Source: an uncultured Clostridium sp. (GTDB taxonomy: Bacteria; Bacillota; Clostridia; Lachnospirales; Lachnospiraceae). From it: 44,761 nt of DNA. The stretch spans positions 1-44,761 of the forward strand of contig CALAAS010000006.1 of the NCBI GenBank assembly GCA_937885015.1, in the 5' to 3' direction. Made by a program: the position numbers and the translations under genes. Below are positions 1 to 7,918 of the stretch, in pieces (the stretch's first letter is position 1; the number at the start of each line of letters is the position of its first letter). The notes beneath the pieces are model-generated. The model ran no database searches. It worked only from the letters and a program-made list of their open reading frames with translations, and was not told the DNA's origin.

Positions 1-105
1 TTTTTGAACTTAGCACAGGGTGTGGTTGAGGAACACATTCATGCGTTTGTCGTGGAGATTCTGCTTTTTACTATACCATATTCAGACAGAAATGTGTAAA
101 AAATC
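1..105. other. Left edge without a recognisable gene
   Basis: I see no supported coding region here. On the minus strand a TATAGT hexamer at about 71-76 could be a -10 box for a transcript leaving the window leftwards, but the matching -35 is poor, so no promoter is claimed. Confidence 0.3.
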
Positions 106-152
106 AGAGAGTCCCTGGGCGGCTGCTGTTGACAGCTGCCCAGGGACTCTCT
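106..152 (-). terminator. Rho-independent terminator of the gltS-like gene
   Basis: The arms 107-120 and 137-151 form a long GC-rich stem (GAGAGTCCCTGGGC against its complement, with one offset base). On the minus strand it is followed by GATTTTTTAC, a proper U-tract. It lies about 30 bp past the symporter stop codon, so it ends the leftward transcript. Confidence 0.85.
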
Positions 153-182
153 TTGCCTGCGATATATCCGGATTGCTTGCGG

Positions 183-1433
183 TCAGGCGATCAGGCTTCC
201 GAAGATGGAAAGGAAAATAGGATTGTAGATATCGTCAATGATAACGGCAAAGGACGGGTAGAGAACCCAGGCAACATTGTGCCATCCATACTCATCCATA
301 ACAGCCTTTTCGTTGGCTACAGCGTTGGGGCCAGAGCCACATCCCCATCCGCAGTTTCCAGCGGCCATGACGGCGGCGCCATAATCCCGGCCAAACATGT
401 TGAAGGAAATGAAAATGGCGAACAGAGCCATCAGGATTGCCTGCATCAGGAGAATGATACTCATCTGACCGGCAACGGGGGCCAGCTTTGTGATATCCGT
501 GGTCATCAGAACGAGAGCAAGATAAAGCTCCAGGAACATGTGCTCAATGGCATCTACTTCAGGAACGTAGAATTTGATATCAAGGGCCTCCATGACATTT
601 CGGGCGATGGCGCCGGCAAAGAGGCAGCCGATGAATTTTGGCATTTCGATCATTGGAATGTTGTCCAGAAGGCAGTAGATCGGCATACCAAGGGCAGCGA
701 CCAGAAGCGTCATGGCAAACATGGAAATCATACGGCTATTGTTCAGAACTGGAACCTCGCCATTTTTTGCTGCTTCAGGACGGTCATTGGGGTCTGACTT
801 CAGATTGTAATGGGAGATCAGGAAAGCAGCTACCGGTCCGCCAATGAGGGATCCCATGATATTTCCCATGGTTCCGGCGGCCACACCGATGGTGGTGGCA
901 TCGGGAGCTCCCATTTTTTCAAAAATAGGCCCAAATGCGGAGGCGGTGCCTACGCCGCCGGACATGGAAGCGGAAGAGCACTGGAGTGCCAGAAGCGGGT
1001 GCAGTCCGATCAGGTTGCCTAGAAAATAACCGGCCAGATCCTGGATGGTGATCAGCAGGCAGGCGGCAATGGCAATGTAGACACAGAGTTTTCCGCCTGC
1101 GTGGCGCAGCATTTTAAAACTAAAACCAAAGCCGACGCAGAGGAAAAAGAGGTTCTGACAGAGATCCTTCATGACGGCAGCATCAAAGGAAAGACCTACT
1201 ATGCCGGAACTTTTCAGGATCGCAACGCCAATGGAAAAAATGATTCCGGACACAACGGGGGCCGGAATGGCATATTTGCGCAGCGGTGCAGAGTGGGCGA
1301 CGATCGTGCGCCCCAGGAAAATGACGATGGCCGCAAATCCCAGTGTGGTCAGATATTCGAACTGAAAAGAAGCGACAGTCCCTTCCGACGCTGGTGTGAA
1401 TGTGCCGAAATACCCGAGAATTCTCTCTAACAT
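183..1433 (-). CDS. gltS: GltS-family sodium/glutamate-type symporter
   Basis: This 416-residue polytopic membrane protein belongs to the ESS family (glutamate:Na+ symporters), close to the usual length of about 400. Two family hallmarks are visible: a first-half re-entrant motif, SGGVGTASAFGP, followed by GLIGGP-like LIGGPVAAFLI, and a second-half MGRDY-like FGRDYGAAVMAAGNCGWG. The first motif reads GGVGT where the best-known members have GGHGT, so substrate preference may differ. GGAGGG lies at a normal distance before the ATG. The gene has its own promoter (1484-1513) and terminator. It lies directly downstream of a CitA/DcuS-type two-component system on the same strand, so regulated uptake of glutamate or a related dicarboxylate is the natural inference. 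Confidence 0.85.
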   Translation of the reverse strand: MLERILGYFGTFTPASEGTVASFQFEYLTTLGFAAIVIFLGRTIVAHSAPLRKYAIPAPVVSGIIFSIGVAILKSSGIVGLSFDAAVMKDLCQNLFFLCVGFGFSFKMLRHAGGKLCVYIAIAACLLITIQDLAGYFLGNLIGLHPLLALQCSSASMSGGVGTASAFGPIFEKMGAPDATTIGVAAGTMGNIMGSLIGGPVAAFLISHYNLKSDPNDRPEAAKNGEVPVLNNSRMISMFAMTLLVAALGMPIYCLLDNIPMIEMPKFIGCLFAGAIARNVMEALDIKFYVPEVDAIEHMFLELYLALVLMTTDITKLAPVAGQMSIILLMQAILMALFAIFISFNMFGRDYGAAVMAAGNCGWGCGSGPNAVANEKAVMDEYGWHNVAWVLYPSFAVIIDDIYNPIFLSIFGSLIA

Positions 1434-1483
1434 AATGATGTACCCTCCAATCTTTTATACGGTTTTTGTATTCCGTTGGGATA

Positions 1484-1513
1484 AGTGTATAAAATCGGAG
1501 GGTGTTCCGTCAA
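1484..1513 (-). promoter_or_regulatory. Sigma-A-type promoter of the gltS-like gene
   Basis: On the minus strand TTGACG (1508-1513) is followed after 16 bp by TATACA (1486-1491). It lies in the 134-bp gap between the response regulator and the symporter, so the symporter can be transcribed separately and is the likely target of the regulator. Confidence 0.55.
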
Positions 1514-1567
1514 TTTTCGTAAGTATACAACATCCTTTTGTAACTAACGTACATAGATAACATCACA

Positions 1568-2248
1568 TTATTTTACATAGCGGTACCGGATGGAGGGACG
1601 CCCGCCGGTCTGGTAGTCAATGGTATTGACGATTTCCCCGGTCTCTGCCATAAAATTCATGTACCGGCGGATTGTGATACGGGAGAGGTGGATCTGTTCG
1701 GCGATCTCCTCGCCGGACCAGGCGTTTTTCCGGTTGTTCCGGAGAAAGTCGCGGATCAGCTGCAGGGTGTTTTCATTTAACCCTTTTGTAAGTTGCGCTG
1801 GCGGCAATGAGGTTTCCTGCGAGGCCATCAGGCGGTCAATGGCATTTTGATCCATTCCGTCTCCAGTTTTATGCAGGCTCTGCTGACGTTTTTTAAACCG
1901 TTCCAGAGCGGCCTGAAAACGGCTGTACTCAAAGGGTTTTACCAGGTAATCCGTGACGCCGCGGGATAAAAGCTTTAGGACAGTGTCCGCATCATTGGCG
2001 GAGGTTACCATAATGACAGCAGTGGAAAAACCGGAAGAGCGCAGGCGGTCAATGAATTCGCCCCCATTCATGTAGGGGGTATAGTAATCCAGAATAATGA
2101 GATCCACAGGGTGTTTTTTCAGGTAGTCCAAGGCAGGTACTCCGTTTTTGAAGACTCTGGACACCTGAAACGAGGGTGTCAGTTCTACATATTGGCGGTT
2201 GATGGAGGCGACCATGGGATCGTCTTCAATGATAATGACCTGAAACAT
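1568..2248 (-). CDS. CitB/DcuR-type response regulator
   Basis: A DNA-binding response regulator of 226 residues, partner of the upstream kinase. The receiver domain (about 1-120) shows the acidic pair E8-D9-D10, phospho-acceptor D54 in LIILDYYTP, the switch residue T82 and K104 in LVKPFE. A linker leads to a C-terminal helix-turn-helix at about 165-226 (GEEIAEQIHLSRITIRRYM), the layout of the CitB/DcuR/DctR class. Its start codon lies one base after the kinase stop, so the pair is co-transcribed and translationally coupled. AAAGGAGAT inside the kinase 3' end provides the ribosome site. The likely target is the gltS-like promoter just downstream; this is inferred from position only. Confidence 0.9.
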   Translation of the reverse strand: MFQVIIIEDDPMVASINRQYVELTPSFQVSRVFKNGVPALDYLKKHPVDLIILDYYTPYMNGGEFIDRLRSSGFSTAVIMVTSANDADTVLKLLSRGVTDYLVKPFEYSRFQAALERFKKRQQSLHKTGDGMDQNAIDRLMASQETSLPPAQLTKGLNENTLQLIRDFLRNNRKNAWSGEEIAEQIHLSRITIRRYMNFMAETGEIVNTIDYQTGGRPSIRYRYVK

Positions 2249-2249
2249 A

Positions 2250-3890
2250 TCATATCTCCTTTCTGCTGCCCGGTTTCAGGAAGGTGATGGTAAAGCAGAC
2301 GCCCTCGCCGGGTTCATTGTCAATGGAAATATCGCCGCCATACTGTTCTGCCAGCTGGCGGATGAGAAAAAGGCCGGTTCCCCGGTTTTCGCCTTTGGTG
2401 GATATACCTTTTTCGAAAACAGACGGAAGCAGAGACGGCGGTATGCCGCCTCCGGTGTCTTCACAGGTAAGTATGGTGCAGCCGGGGTCACAGAAAATTC
2501 CAAGGGATATTTCCCGGACCGCATCCTGTGGGACATCACTTCGGCTAAGCTCTTCAATGGAATTTTCCAGTAAATTTCCCAAAATGGTTCCGCAGGCATC
2601 TGTGGGAAGAAACCAGTCTTGTTCCCGGCATCCGCTCCCGGGGGAAAGATCCAACCGGATGCCCAGTTCTGCAGCATGCATCATTTTACCAATGATAAGG
2701 GCGCAGAGCTGGGGGACGCGGATCCGATTGGCAGTTTCACGGACGGACTGGCTGGAAACCAGGCTGCTGTTGGTGATAAACTCCATGGCTTTCTGAATCT
2801 GTCCGATCTGCAGGTAACCAAGTATGATGTGCAGTTTATTTAAAAATTCGTGGTTAAAAGCCCGCAGGGTATCCAGCATGTTTTGTGCTCCGGACAACTC
2901 ATCGGAAAGAGAGAGGATTTCGGTTCGGTCAAAAAGAAGAAGCAAAATGCCGCGGATGGCAGTCCGTTCACTTTCATGGATGGGGATCTCACGGATCAAA
3001 AGCGTTCTTCCATTTACCACGTGGGTTTTCTTGGGCACCTCTTCTCCAGTGGCCAGGATGCGGGCAATGGATGTCTGTGGGTACAGATCCTTTAGGTATG
3101 TGCCGATGATGGAAGAGGAGCAGGAAAAAAGAAATTCCGCCCTCTGGTTGACGAACAGGATCTTTCCATCCTGATCTGTGGCAATAAGTCCTTCGTCAAT
3201 GGAGTTTATGACTTCATCCTGTCGGGTGTAGAGCCGGACCAATTCTTCCGGATCAAATCCGAGAAGTGTGTGCCGCAGCCGGATCAGGATGGTGTGTGTC
3301 AGTGAAAGGCTGACCAGGATCATGATAAGAAAGATCAGGCCGTTCAGAAGAAAGATATACCGGTGACGGGCAGAGATGGTGGCCGTAAAAAGAGAGACCA
3401 TGACAAAGCCGATGATGGTATCCTGCTCATTCCGGATGGCATGAAAGGCCCTGCGCTGCATGCCATGGGTGCCGTAACCAGTAGTGATGTAGGGGGCACT
3501 TCCCTGCAGGATAGCGGTTTCATCGCCATCTACGAATGACTCGCCGGTTTTATGCCGGTCTGTATGGTAAAAGCGGAGGCCGTCCGTATTACAGATGACG
3601 ATGACGCTGATATCCGGAATGTATTCGGAAAGAGAGTCCAGATCTTTCGTCACAGCCGGATCGGGATAGCCATTTTGGAGCATGGTACGGACCTGTGGCA
3701 TGGATGCGATATACGCAGATGCACCGCGGATCGTACGGTCCATATCTTTTCTCTGCCTGGTAATATCCAGATAAAGGGTAGTACCCATAGAGCAGAGCAG
3801 GAGAACGGCAGAAAGAAGGAGAAAAGAACGGTAAAGGTTTTTCTGAACCGTCGTTTTTGGCGGCTTATGTTTGAGAGAGATTCGTTTCAT
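2250..3890 (-). CDS. CitA/DcuS-type sensor histidine kinase
   Basis: A membrane sensor kinase of 546 residues. TM1 lies at about 22-42, an extracytoplasmic single-Cache sensor at about 45-172 and TM2 at about 178-200. Then come a cytoplasmic PAS domain at about 222-325, the phospho-acceptor H347 in AFNHEFLNKLH, and a HATPase with N box NLLENSIEEL, G1 CEDTGGGIP and G2 GTGLFLIRQLA. The sensor contains R106-F-Y-H109 and R146/R147, positions resembling the di/tricarboxylate-binding arginine-histidine set of DcuS/CitA. A carboxylate ligand is therefore likely, which fits the adjacent glutamate-type symporter. A minus-strand promoter (3929-3957) and GGAGGC ribosome site precede it. Confidence 0.9.
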   Translation of the reverse strand: MKRISLKHKPPKTTVQKNLYRSFLLLSAVLLLCSMGTTLYLDITRQRKDMDRTIRGASAYIASMPQVRTMLQNGYPDPAVTKDLDSLSEYIPDISVIVICNTDGLRFYHTDRHKTGESFVDGDETAILQGSAPYITTGYGTHGMQRRAFHAIRNEQDTIIGFVMVSLFTATISARHRYIFLLNGLIFLIMILVSLSLTHTILIRLRHTLLGFDPEELVRLYTRQDEVINSIDEGLIATDQDGKILFVNQRAEFLFSCSSSIIGTYLKDLYPQTSIARILATGEEVPKKTHVVNGRTLLIREIPIHESERTAIRGILLLLFDRTEILSLSDELSGAQNMLDTLRAFNHEFLNKLHIILGYLQIGQIQKAMEFITNSSLVSSQSVRETANRIRVPQLCALIIGKMMHAAELGIRLDLSPGSGCREQDWFLPTDACGTILGNLLENSIEELSRSDVPQDAVREISLGIFCDPGCTILTCEDTGGGIPPSLLPSVFEKGISTKGENRGTGLFLIRQLAEQYGGDISIDNEPGEGVCFTITFLKPGSRKEI

Positions 3891-3928
3891 GGCCTGCCTC
3901 CGGTAAAAGCTGTTTTTAGATGGATTTT

Positions 3929-3957
3929 ATTATATCTGAAAACGAAAGAGTCCGCAA
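3929..3957 (-). promoter_or_regulatory. Promoter of the two-component operon
   Basis: On the minus strand TTGCGG (3952-3957), a 17-bp spacer and a consensus TATAAT (3929-3934) lie about 40 bp upstream of the kinase start codon. Confidence 0.65.
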
Positions 3958-4000
3958 GAAAAGAAAAGCCGAAGATATTTGGGAAATTTAAAAAAAACCC

Positions 4001-4029
4001 TTGCTATTTTAGGCGGAATTGGTTACAAT
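4001..4029 (+). promoter_or_regulatory. Promoter of the glycolytic operon
   Basis: TTGCTA (4001-4006), 17 bp, then TACAAT (4024-4029), about 60 bp upstream of gap. The gap start codon is preceded by a strong AGGAGG at 4078-4083. Confidence 0.65.
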
Positions 4030-4092
4030 GAATTATAGGTTGATTATTATTTAACAATCATAAAGGTAAAAATTACTAGGAGGAATGAAATC

Positions 4093-5106
4093 ATGGCAGT
4101 AAAAGTTGCAATCAATGGTTTTGGCCGTATTGGTCGTCTGGCATTCAGACAGATGTTCGGCGCTGAGGGTTATGAAGTAGTGGCGATCAACGACCTTACA
4201 AATCCGGCAATGTTAGCCCATCTTTTAAAGTATGATTCTGCACAGGGCAGATACGAGGGACATACCGTAGAGGCTGGCGAGGATTACATCGTAGTAGACG
4301 GCAAAAAGATCACAATTTACGCAAAAGCAAACGCTGCTGAGCTTCCTTGGGGAGAGATCGGTGTAGACGTAGTTCTGGAGTGCACCGGATTCTATACATC
4401 CAAAGCAAAAGCACAGGCTCATATCGATGCCGGTGCCAAGAAGGTTGTTATTTCTGCTCCGGCTGGAAATGACCTTCCGACTATCGTATTTAACGTAAAC
4501 CATGAGACCCTGACGGCAGAGGACAAGATCATTTCCGCAGCTTCCTGTACTACAAACTGCCTGGCTCCGATGGCAAAGGCATTAAATGATTATGCTCCGA
4601 TCCAGTCCGGTATCATGTCCACCATCCACGCTTACACAGGCGATCAGATGATCCTGGACGGACCGCACAGAAAGGGCGATTTAAGAAGAGCAAGAGCTGG
4701 CGCTGTAAATATCGTTCCCAACTCCACCGGTGCTGCAAAAGCAATCGGCCTTGTTATTCCGGAGTTAAACGGCAAACTGATCGGTTCTGCACAGCGTGTA
4801 CCGGTTCCGACCGGCTCCACCACGATTCTGACTGCAGTGGTTAAGAAGGCGAATGTAACGAAGGAAGAGATCAACGCTGCCATGAAGGCTGCTGCTACCG
4901 AGTCCTTTGGTTACAATGAGGATGAGATCGTTTCTTCTGATATCGTAGGTATCCGTTTCGGTTCCTTATTTGATGCAACCCAGACCATGGTTTCTCCGAT
5001 TGGTGATGATTTATATCAGGTACAGGTTGTTTCATGGTATGACAACGAGAATTCCTACACGAGCCAGATGGTTCGCACCATCAAATATTTCGCAGAGTTG
5101 GCTTAA
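4093..5106 (+). CDS. gap: Glyceraldehyde-3-phosphate dehydrogenase
   Basis: Catalyses the NAD-dependent oxidative phosphorylation of glyceraldehyde 3-phosphate to 1,3-bisphosphoglycerate in glycolysis. The 337-residue protein is full length. The N-terminal Rossmann motif is INGFGRIGR, and ND at 33-34 fits NAD preference. The catalytic cysteine is C152 in SCTTNCLAP, with H179 in STIHAYT. The C-terminal SWYDNE motif is intact. It is first in a gap-pgk-tpiA order, but a terminator-like hairpin and a palindromic element follow it, so part of its mRNA may be monocistronic. Codon use is strongly biased, as expected for a highly expressed gene. Confidence 0.98.
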   Translation: MAVKVAINGFGRIGRLAFRQMFGAEGYEVVAINDLTNPAMLAHLLKYDSAQGRYEGHTVEAGEDYIVVDGKKITIYAKANAAELPWGEIGVDVVLECTGFYTSKAKAQAHIDAGAKKVVISAPAGNDLPTIVFNVNHETLTAEDKIISAASCTTNCLAPMAKALNDYAPIQSGIMSTIHAYTGDQMILDGPHRKGDLRRARAGAVNIVPNSTGAAKAIGLVIPELNGKLIGSAQRVPVPTGSTTILTAVVKKANVTKEEINAAMKAAATESFGYNEDEIVSSDIVGIRFGSLFDATQTMVSPIGDDLYQVQVVSWYDNENSYTSQMVRTIKYFAELA

Positions 5107-5142
5107 TTGCCTTTTGCTGATATACGTATAAGGATTCAGGAT

Positions 5143-5174
5143 GGGTCCGGTCCCGTGGACCGGGCCCGTTTTTA
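5143..5174 (+). terminator. Terminator after gap
   Basis: An 11-bp stem (5143-5153 with 5157-5167, one G-T pair) with a three-base loop is followed by GTTTTTATT. It probably ends a share of gap transcripts before pgk. Confidence 0.75.
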
Positions 5175-5178
5175 TTGC

Positions 5179-5293
5179 ATAGGAAATTACTTCCTATACA
5201 ATAAATAACGCTCCGCGAGGATCGCCATGCGGCGGAGAGGAATTTTGTCGCAGAAGCGCCCCGCCGCAGGCGGAGAAGCTCGCGGGCGAGCTT
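5179..5293. repeat. GC-rich palindromic intergenic element
   Basis: This stretch between gap and pgk is made almost wholly of short inverted repeats: ATAGGAA/TTCCTAT (5179-5185, 5191-5197), CTCCGC/GCGGAG (5211-5216, 5232-5237), CCGCC/GGCGG (5261-5265, 5269-5273) and AAGCTCGC-GG-GCGAGCTT (5276-5293). The GC content is well above its surroundings. It resembles a dispersed palindromic (REP/BIME-like) element. No second copy occurs in this window, so the repeat status is inferred. Confidence 0.5.
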
Positions 5294-5320
5294 ATTTCTT
5301 ATAGAGAAGGAGATAAAGAT

Positions 5321-6526
5321 ATGCTGAATAAGAAATCAGTGGATGATATTCAGGTAAAGGGAAAACGCGTCCTGGTACGCTGCGATTTTAATGTTCCGTT
5401 AAAAGAGGGAAAGATCACAGACGAGAATCGTCTGGTGGCAGCACTTCCGACGATTAAAAAGCTGATTGCAGACGGAGGAAAGGTAATTCTCTGCTCTCAT
5501 CTGGGAAAACCCAAGGGAGAGCCGAAACCGGAGCTTTCTCTGGCGCCGGTGGCCGTTCGTCTTTCAGAACTTCTGGGCCAGGAAGTGAAGTTTGCGGCGG
5601 ATCCGGAAGTGGTAGGACCAAATGCAAAAGCAGCTGTAGAGGCTATGAAGGACGGAGAGGTTATCCTTCTGGAGAACACCCGTTATCGTGCAGAGGAGAC
5701 GAAAAATGGCGAGGCGTTCAGCAAAGACCTGGCATCCCTGTGCGATATCTATGTAAATGATGCGTTCGGCACGGCTCACCGGGCTCACTGTTCAAACGTG
5801 GGAGTAACCCAGTTTGTGGATACGGCGGCAGTGGGTTATCTGATGCAGAAGGAGATTGACTTCCTGGGAAATGCAGTAAATAATCCGGTTCGCCCCTTCG
5901 TTGCCATTTTGGGTGGTGCTAAGGTGGCAGATAAATTAAACGTTATTTCCAACCTGCTGGAAAAATGCGATACGCTGATCATTGGCGGCGGTATGGCATT
6001 TACCTTCTTAAAGGCCCAGGGTAAGGAGATCGGAACTTCTCTGGTGGATGAGACTAAGCTGGATTACTGCCGCGAGATGGTAGAGAAGGCAGAAAAGCTT
6101 GGCAAAAAACTGCTGCTTCCGGTGGACGCTGCTGTGGCAAAGGCATTCCCAAACCCCATTGATGCTCCCATCGAGGTGCAGAATGTACCGGCAGACCAGA
6201 TTCCGGCTGATTTCATGGGACTGGATATCGGAACGAAGACGGCTGCTCTCTATGCAGAGGAAGTAAAATCAGCAAAAACAGTCGTATGGAATGGTCCCAT
6301 GGGCGTATTTGAAAACCCGACCTTGGCAGCAGGAACCATTGCCGTGGCAAAGGCTCTGGCAGAGACGGAGGCAACGACCATCATCGGCGGTGGTGATTCT
6401 GCAGCAGCTGTAAATCAGCTGGGTTTTGGAGATAAGATGACACATATCTCCACTGGCGGCGGCGCATCTTTAGAATTCCTGGAGGGAAAAGAACTTCCAG
6501 GTGTGGCAGCGGCCAACGATAAATAA
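5321..6526 (+). CDS. pgk: Phosphoglycerate kinase
   Basis: Transfers phosphate from 1,3-bisphosphoglycerate to ADP in glycolysis. The 401-residue length is normal for the bacterial enzyme. The substrate-binding RCDFNVPL is at about 21-28 and the hinge region GGAKVADKL is mid-protein. The nucleotide-binding GGGDSAAAV and the late STGGGASLEFLEG are present. AGAAGGAG gives a clear ribosome site. It is followed after 47 bp by tpiA with no terminator, so the two are co-transcribed. Confidence 0.98.
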   Translation: MLNKKSVDDIQVKGKRVLVRCDFNVPLKEGKITDENRLVAALPTIKKLIADGGKVILCSHLGKPKGEPKPELSLAPVAVRLSELLGQEVKFAADPEVVGPNAKAAVEAMKDGEVILLENTRYRAEETKNGEAFSKDLASLCDIYVNDAFGTAHRAHCSNVGVTQFVDTAAVGYLMQKEIDFLGNAVNNPVRPFVAILGGAKVADKLNVISNLLEKCDTLIIGGGMAFTFLKAQGKEIGTSLVDETKLDYCREMVEKAEKLGKKLLLPVDAAVAKAFPNPIDAPIEVQNVPADQIPADFMGLDIGTKTAALYAEEVKSAKTVVWNGPMGVFENPTLAAGTIAVAKALAETEATTIIGGGDSAAAVNQLGFGDKMTHISTGGGASLEFLEGKELPGVAAANDK

Positions 6527-6573
6527 GGAAAAAGTAACATTTTAAAGAAGATTGATAAAGGATGGAACGAATC

Positions 6574-7323
6574 ATGGCAAGAAGAAAAATTGTTGCTGGA
6601 AACTGGAAAATGAATATGACTCCCACTGAGGCAGTGGCTCTGGTGGAGACCTTAAAACCCCTGGTAGTTTCAGAGGACGTGGACGTAGTTTTCTGCGTGC
6701 CGGCGATTGATATTATCCCGGTGGTAGAGGCCTGCCAGGGAACGAATATCGCAGTTGGCGCTGAAAACCTGTATTTTGAAGAAAAAGGCGCATTTACCGG
6801 CGAGATTTCTCCCAGCATGCTGACAGATGCCGGTGTAAAATACGTGATCATCGGTCATTCCGAGAGAAGAGAATATTTTGCAGAGACTGACGAGACGGTA
6901 AACAAGAAAGTCCTGAAGGCATTTGAGCATGGCCTGACTCCGATCATCTGCTGCGGCGAGACGCTGACCCAGAGAGAGCAGGGGATTACCCTCGACTGGA
7001 TCCGTCAGCAGATTAAGATTGCATTCCTGAACGTAACGGCAGACCAGGCGAAGACGGCTGTGATTGCCTATGAGCCGATCTGGGCCATTGGAACTGGAAA
7101 GGTGGCTACAACAGAGCAGGCAGAGGAAGTCTGTGGAGCAATTCGTGCCTGCATCGCTGAAATCTACGACGAGGCTACGGCAGAGGCGATCCGTATCCAG
7201 TACGGCGGCTCCGTATCTGCAGCATCTGCGCCGGAGCTTTTCGCACAGCCGGATATCGACGGAGGCCTGGTAGGCGGAGCTTCCTTAAAGGCAGATTTCG
7301 GTAAAATCGTAAATTACAAATAA
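6574..7323 (+). CDS. tpiA: Triosephosphate isomerase
   Basis: Interconverts dihydroxyacetone phosphate and glyceraldehyde 3-phosphate. The protein is 249 residues with NWKMN (catalytic Lys near 12), IIGHSERR (catalytic His), AYEPIWAIGTG (catalytic Glu, loop 6) and QYGGSV. The start was placed at 6574 rather than the in-frame ATG at 6562 because AAAGGATGG is 8 bp before 6574 but abuts 6562, and because MARRKIVAGNWKMN is the usual family N-terminus. Confidence 0.97.
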   Translation: MARRKIVAGNWKMNMTPTEAVALVETLKPLVVSEDVDVVFCVPAIDIIPVVEACQGTNIAVGAENLYFEEKGAFTGEISPSMLTDAGVKYVIIGHSERREYFAETDETVNKKVLKAFEHGLTPIICCGETLTQREQGITLDWIRQQIKIAFLNVTADQAKTAVIAYEPIWAIGTGKVATTEQAEEVCGAIRACIAEIYDEATAEAIRIQYGGSVSAASAPELFAQPDIDGGLVGGASLKADFGKIVNYK

Positions 7324-7356
7324 GAGACGTACAGGGGCAGAAAATCTGTAAGAGAT

Positions 7357-7411
7357 AAAAACGCCGCCAAGCGTAGGTTCTTATATGGAACCTGCCGCCT
7401 GGCGGCGTTTT
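7357..7411. terminator. Bidirectional terminator between tpiA and the XRE gene
   Basis: AAAACGCCGCC (7357-7367) pairs with GGCGGCGTTTT (7401-7411), with an inner AGGTTC/GGAACCT stem. It has T-runs on both strands, so it can end both the glycolytic operon and the convergent minus-strand gene. Confidence 0.85.
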
Positions 7412-7445
7412 GTGAAGAAATGATGTGCCAGGGACGCATGTGAAT

Positions 7446-7748
7446 TCAGAGCAATGTACCAGGCGGAAGATGTTTGGTGGAAACGGGAAAATTCTTGTCC
7501 TTTGTTTTTGGAGAAGAATAAAGAAATGTGGATTCTGGGTAAGGATTTTTAATTGGACTTAACCCCAGAATGTAATCGGTTGTGCAATGGTAGTATTCAG
7601 CCAGTGCGATTACGGCCCAGACAGGAATTTCGCGAGTTCCTTTTTCATATCTTCTATACACTTCCCGCTTGCAAAATAAGACATCTGCGATTTCCTGCTG
7701 CGTTTTGTCATTGTCAATTCGTAAATCTTCAATTCGTTGAAAAAACAT
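7446..7748 (-). CDS. Small XRE-family helix-turn-helix regulator
   Basis: A 100-residue protein with an N-terminal XRE/Cro-C1 helix-turn-helix at about 4-62 (LRIDNDKTQQEIADVLF, then VYRRYEKGTREIPVWAVIALAEYY). The C-terminal 35 residues are unstructured and proline-rich. GAGGGG sits 6 bp before the ATG. It is divergent from the large wall-protein gene, and a pair of similar 14-bp sequences in the 170-bp gap could be its operators. Target and effector are unknown. Confidence 0.8.
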   Translation of the reverse strand: MFFQRIEDLRIDNDKTQQEIADVLFCKREVYRRYEKGTREIPVWAVIALAEYYHCTTDYILGLSPIKNPYPESTFLYSSPKTKDKNFPVSTKHLPPGTLL

Positions 7749-7773
7749 TTTACCCCTCTACTTGAAAATGTTA

Positions 7774-7820
7774 CCAAACGGTGGCATAATGGAAGCGGAA
7801 ATGCAACCAAATAGTGGCAA
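7774..7820. promoter_or_regulatory. Candidate operator pair upstream of the XRE gene
   Basis: ACCAAACGGTGGCA (7774-7787) and ACCAAATAGTGGCA (7807-7820) differ at two central positions and start 33 bp apart, close to three helical turns. Each contains a CCA-N5-TGG inverted core. Their place in the divergent gap suggests binding by the neighbouring XRE protein; this is not shown by sequence alone. Confidence 0.4.
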
Positions 7821-7862
7821 GCAAAAATAGAGCGAGTCAAAATTTGATGCATCACGATTACT

Positions 7863-7893
7863 GAAAAACAGGACAGTTTTTTGCCTGTTTTTC
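7863..7893 (+). other. Leader stem-loop before the wall-protein gene
   Basis: GAAAAACAGG (7863-7872) and CCTGTTTTTC (7884-7893) are perfect inverted complements around an 11-base loop, ending 25 bp before the start codon. It could be a weak attenuator or an mRNA stabiliser. There is no U-tract after the stem. Confidence 0.35.
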
Positions 7894-7918
7894 AAGGGAG
7901 AAGTCAAGGAGGGAGAAG

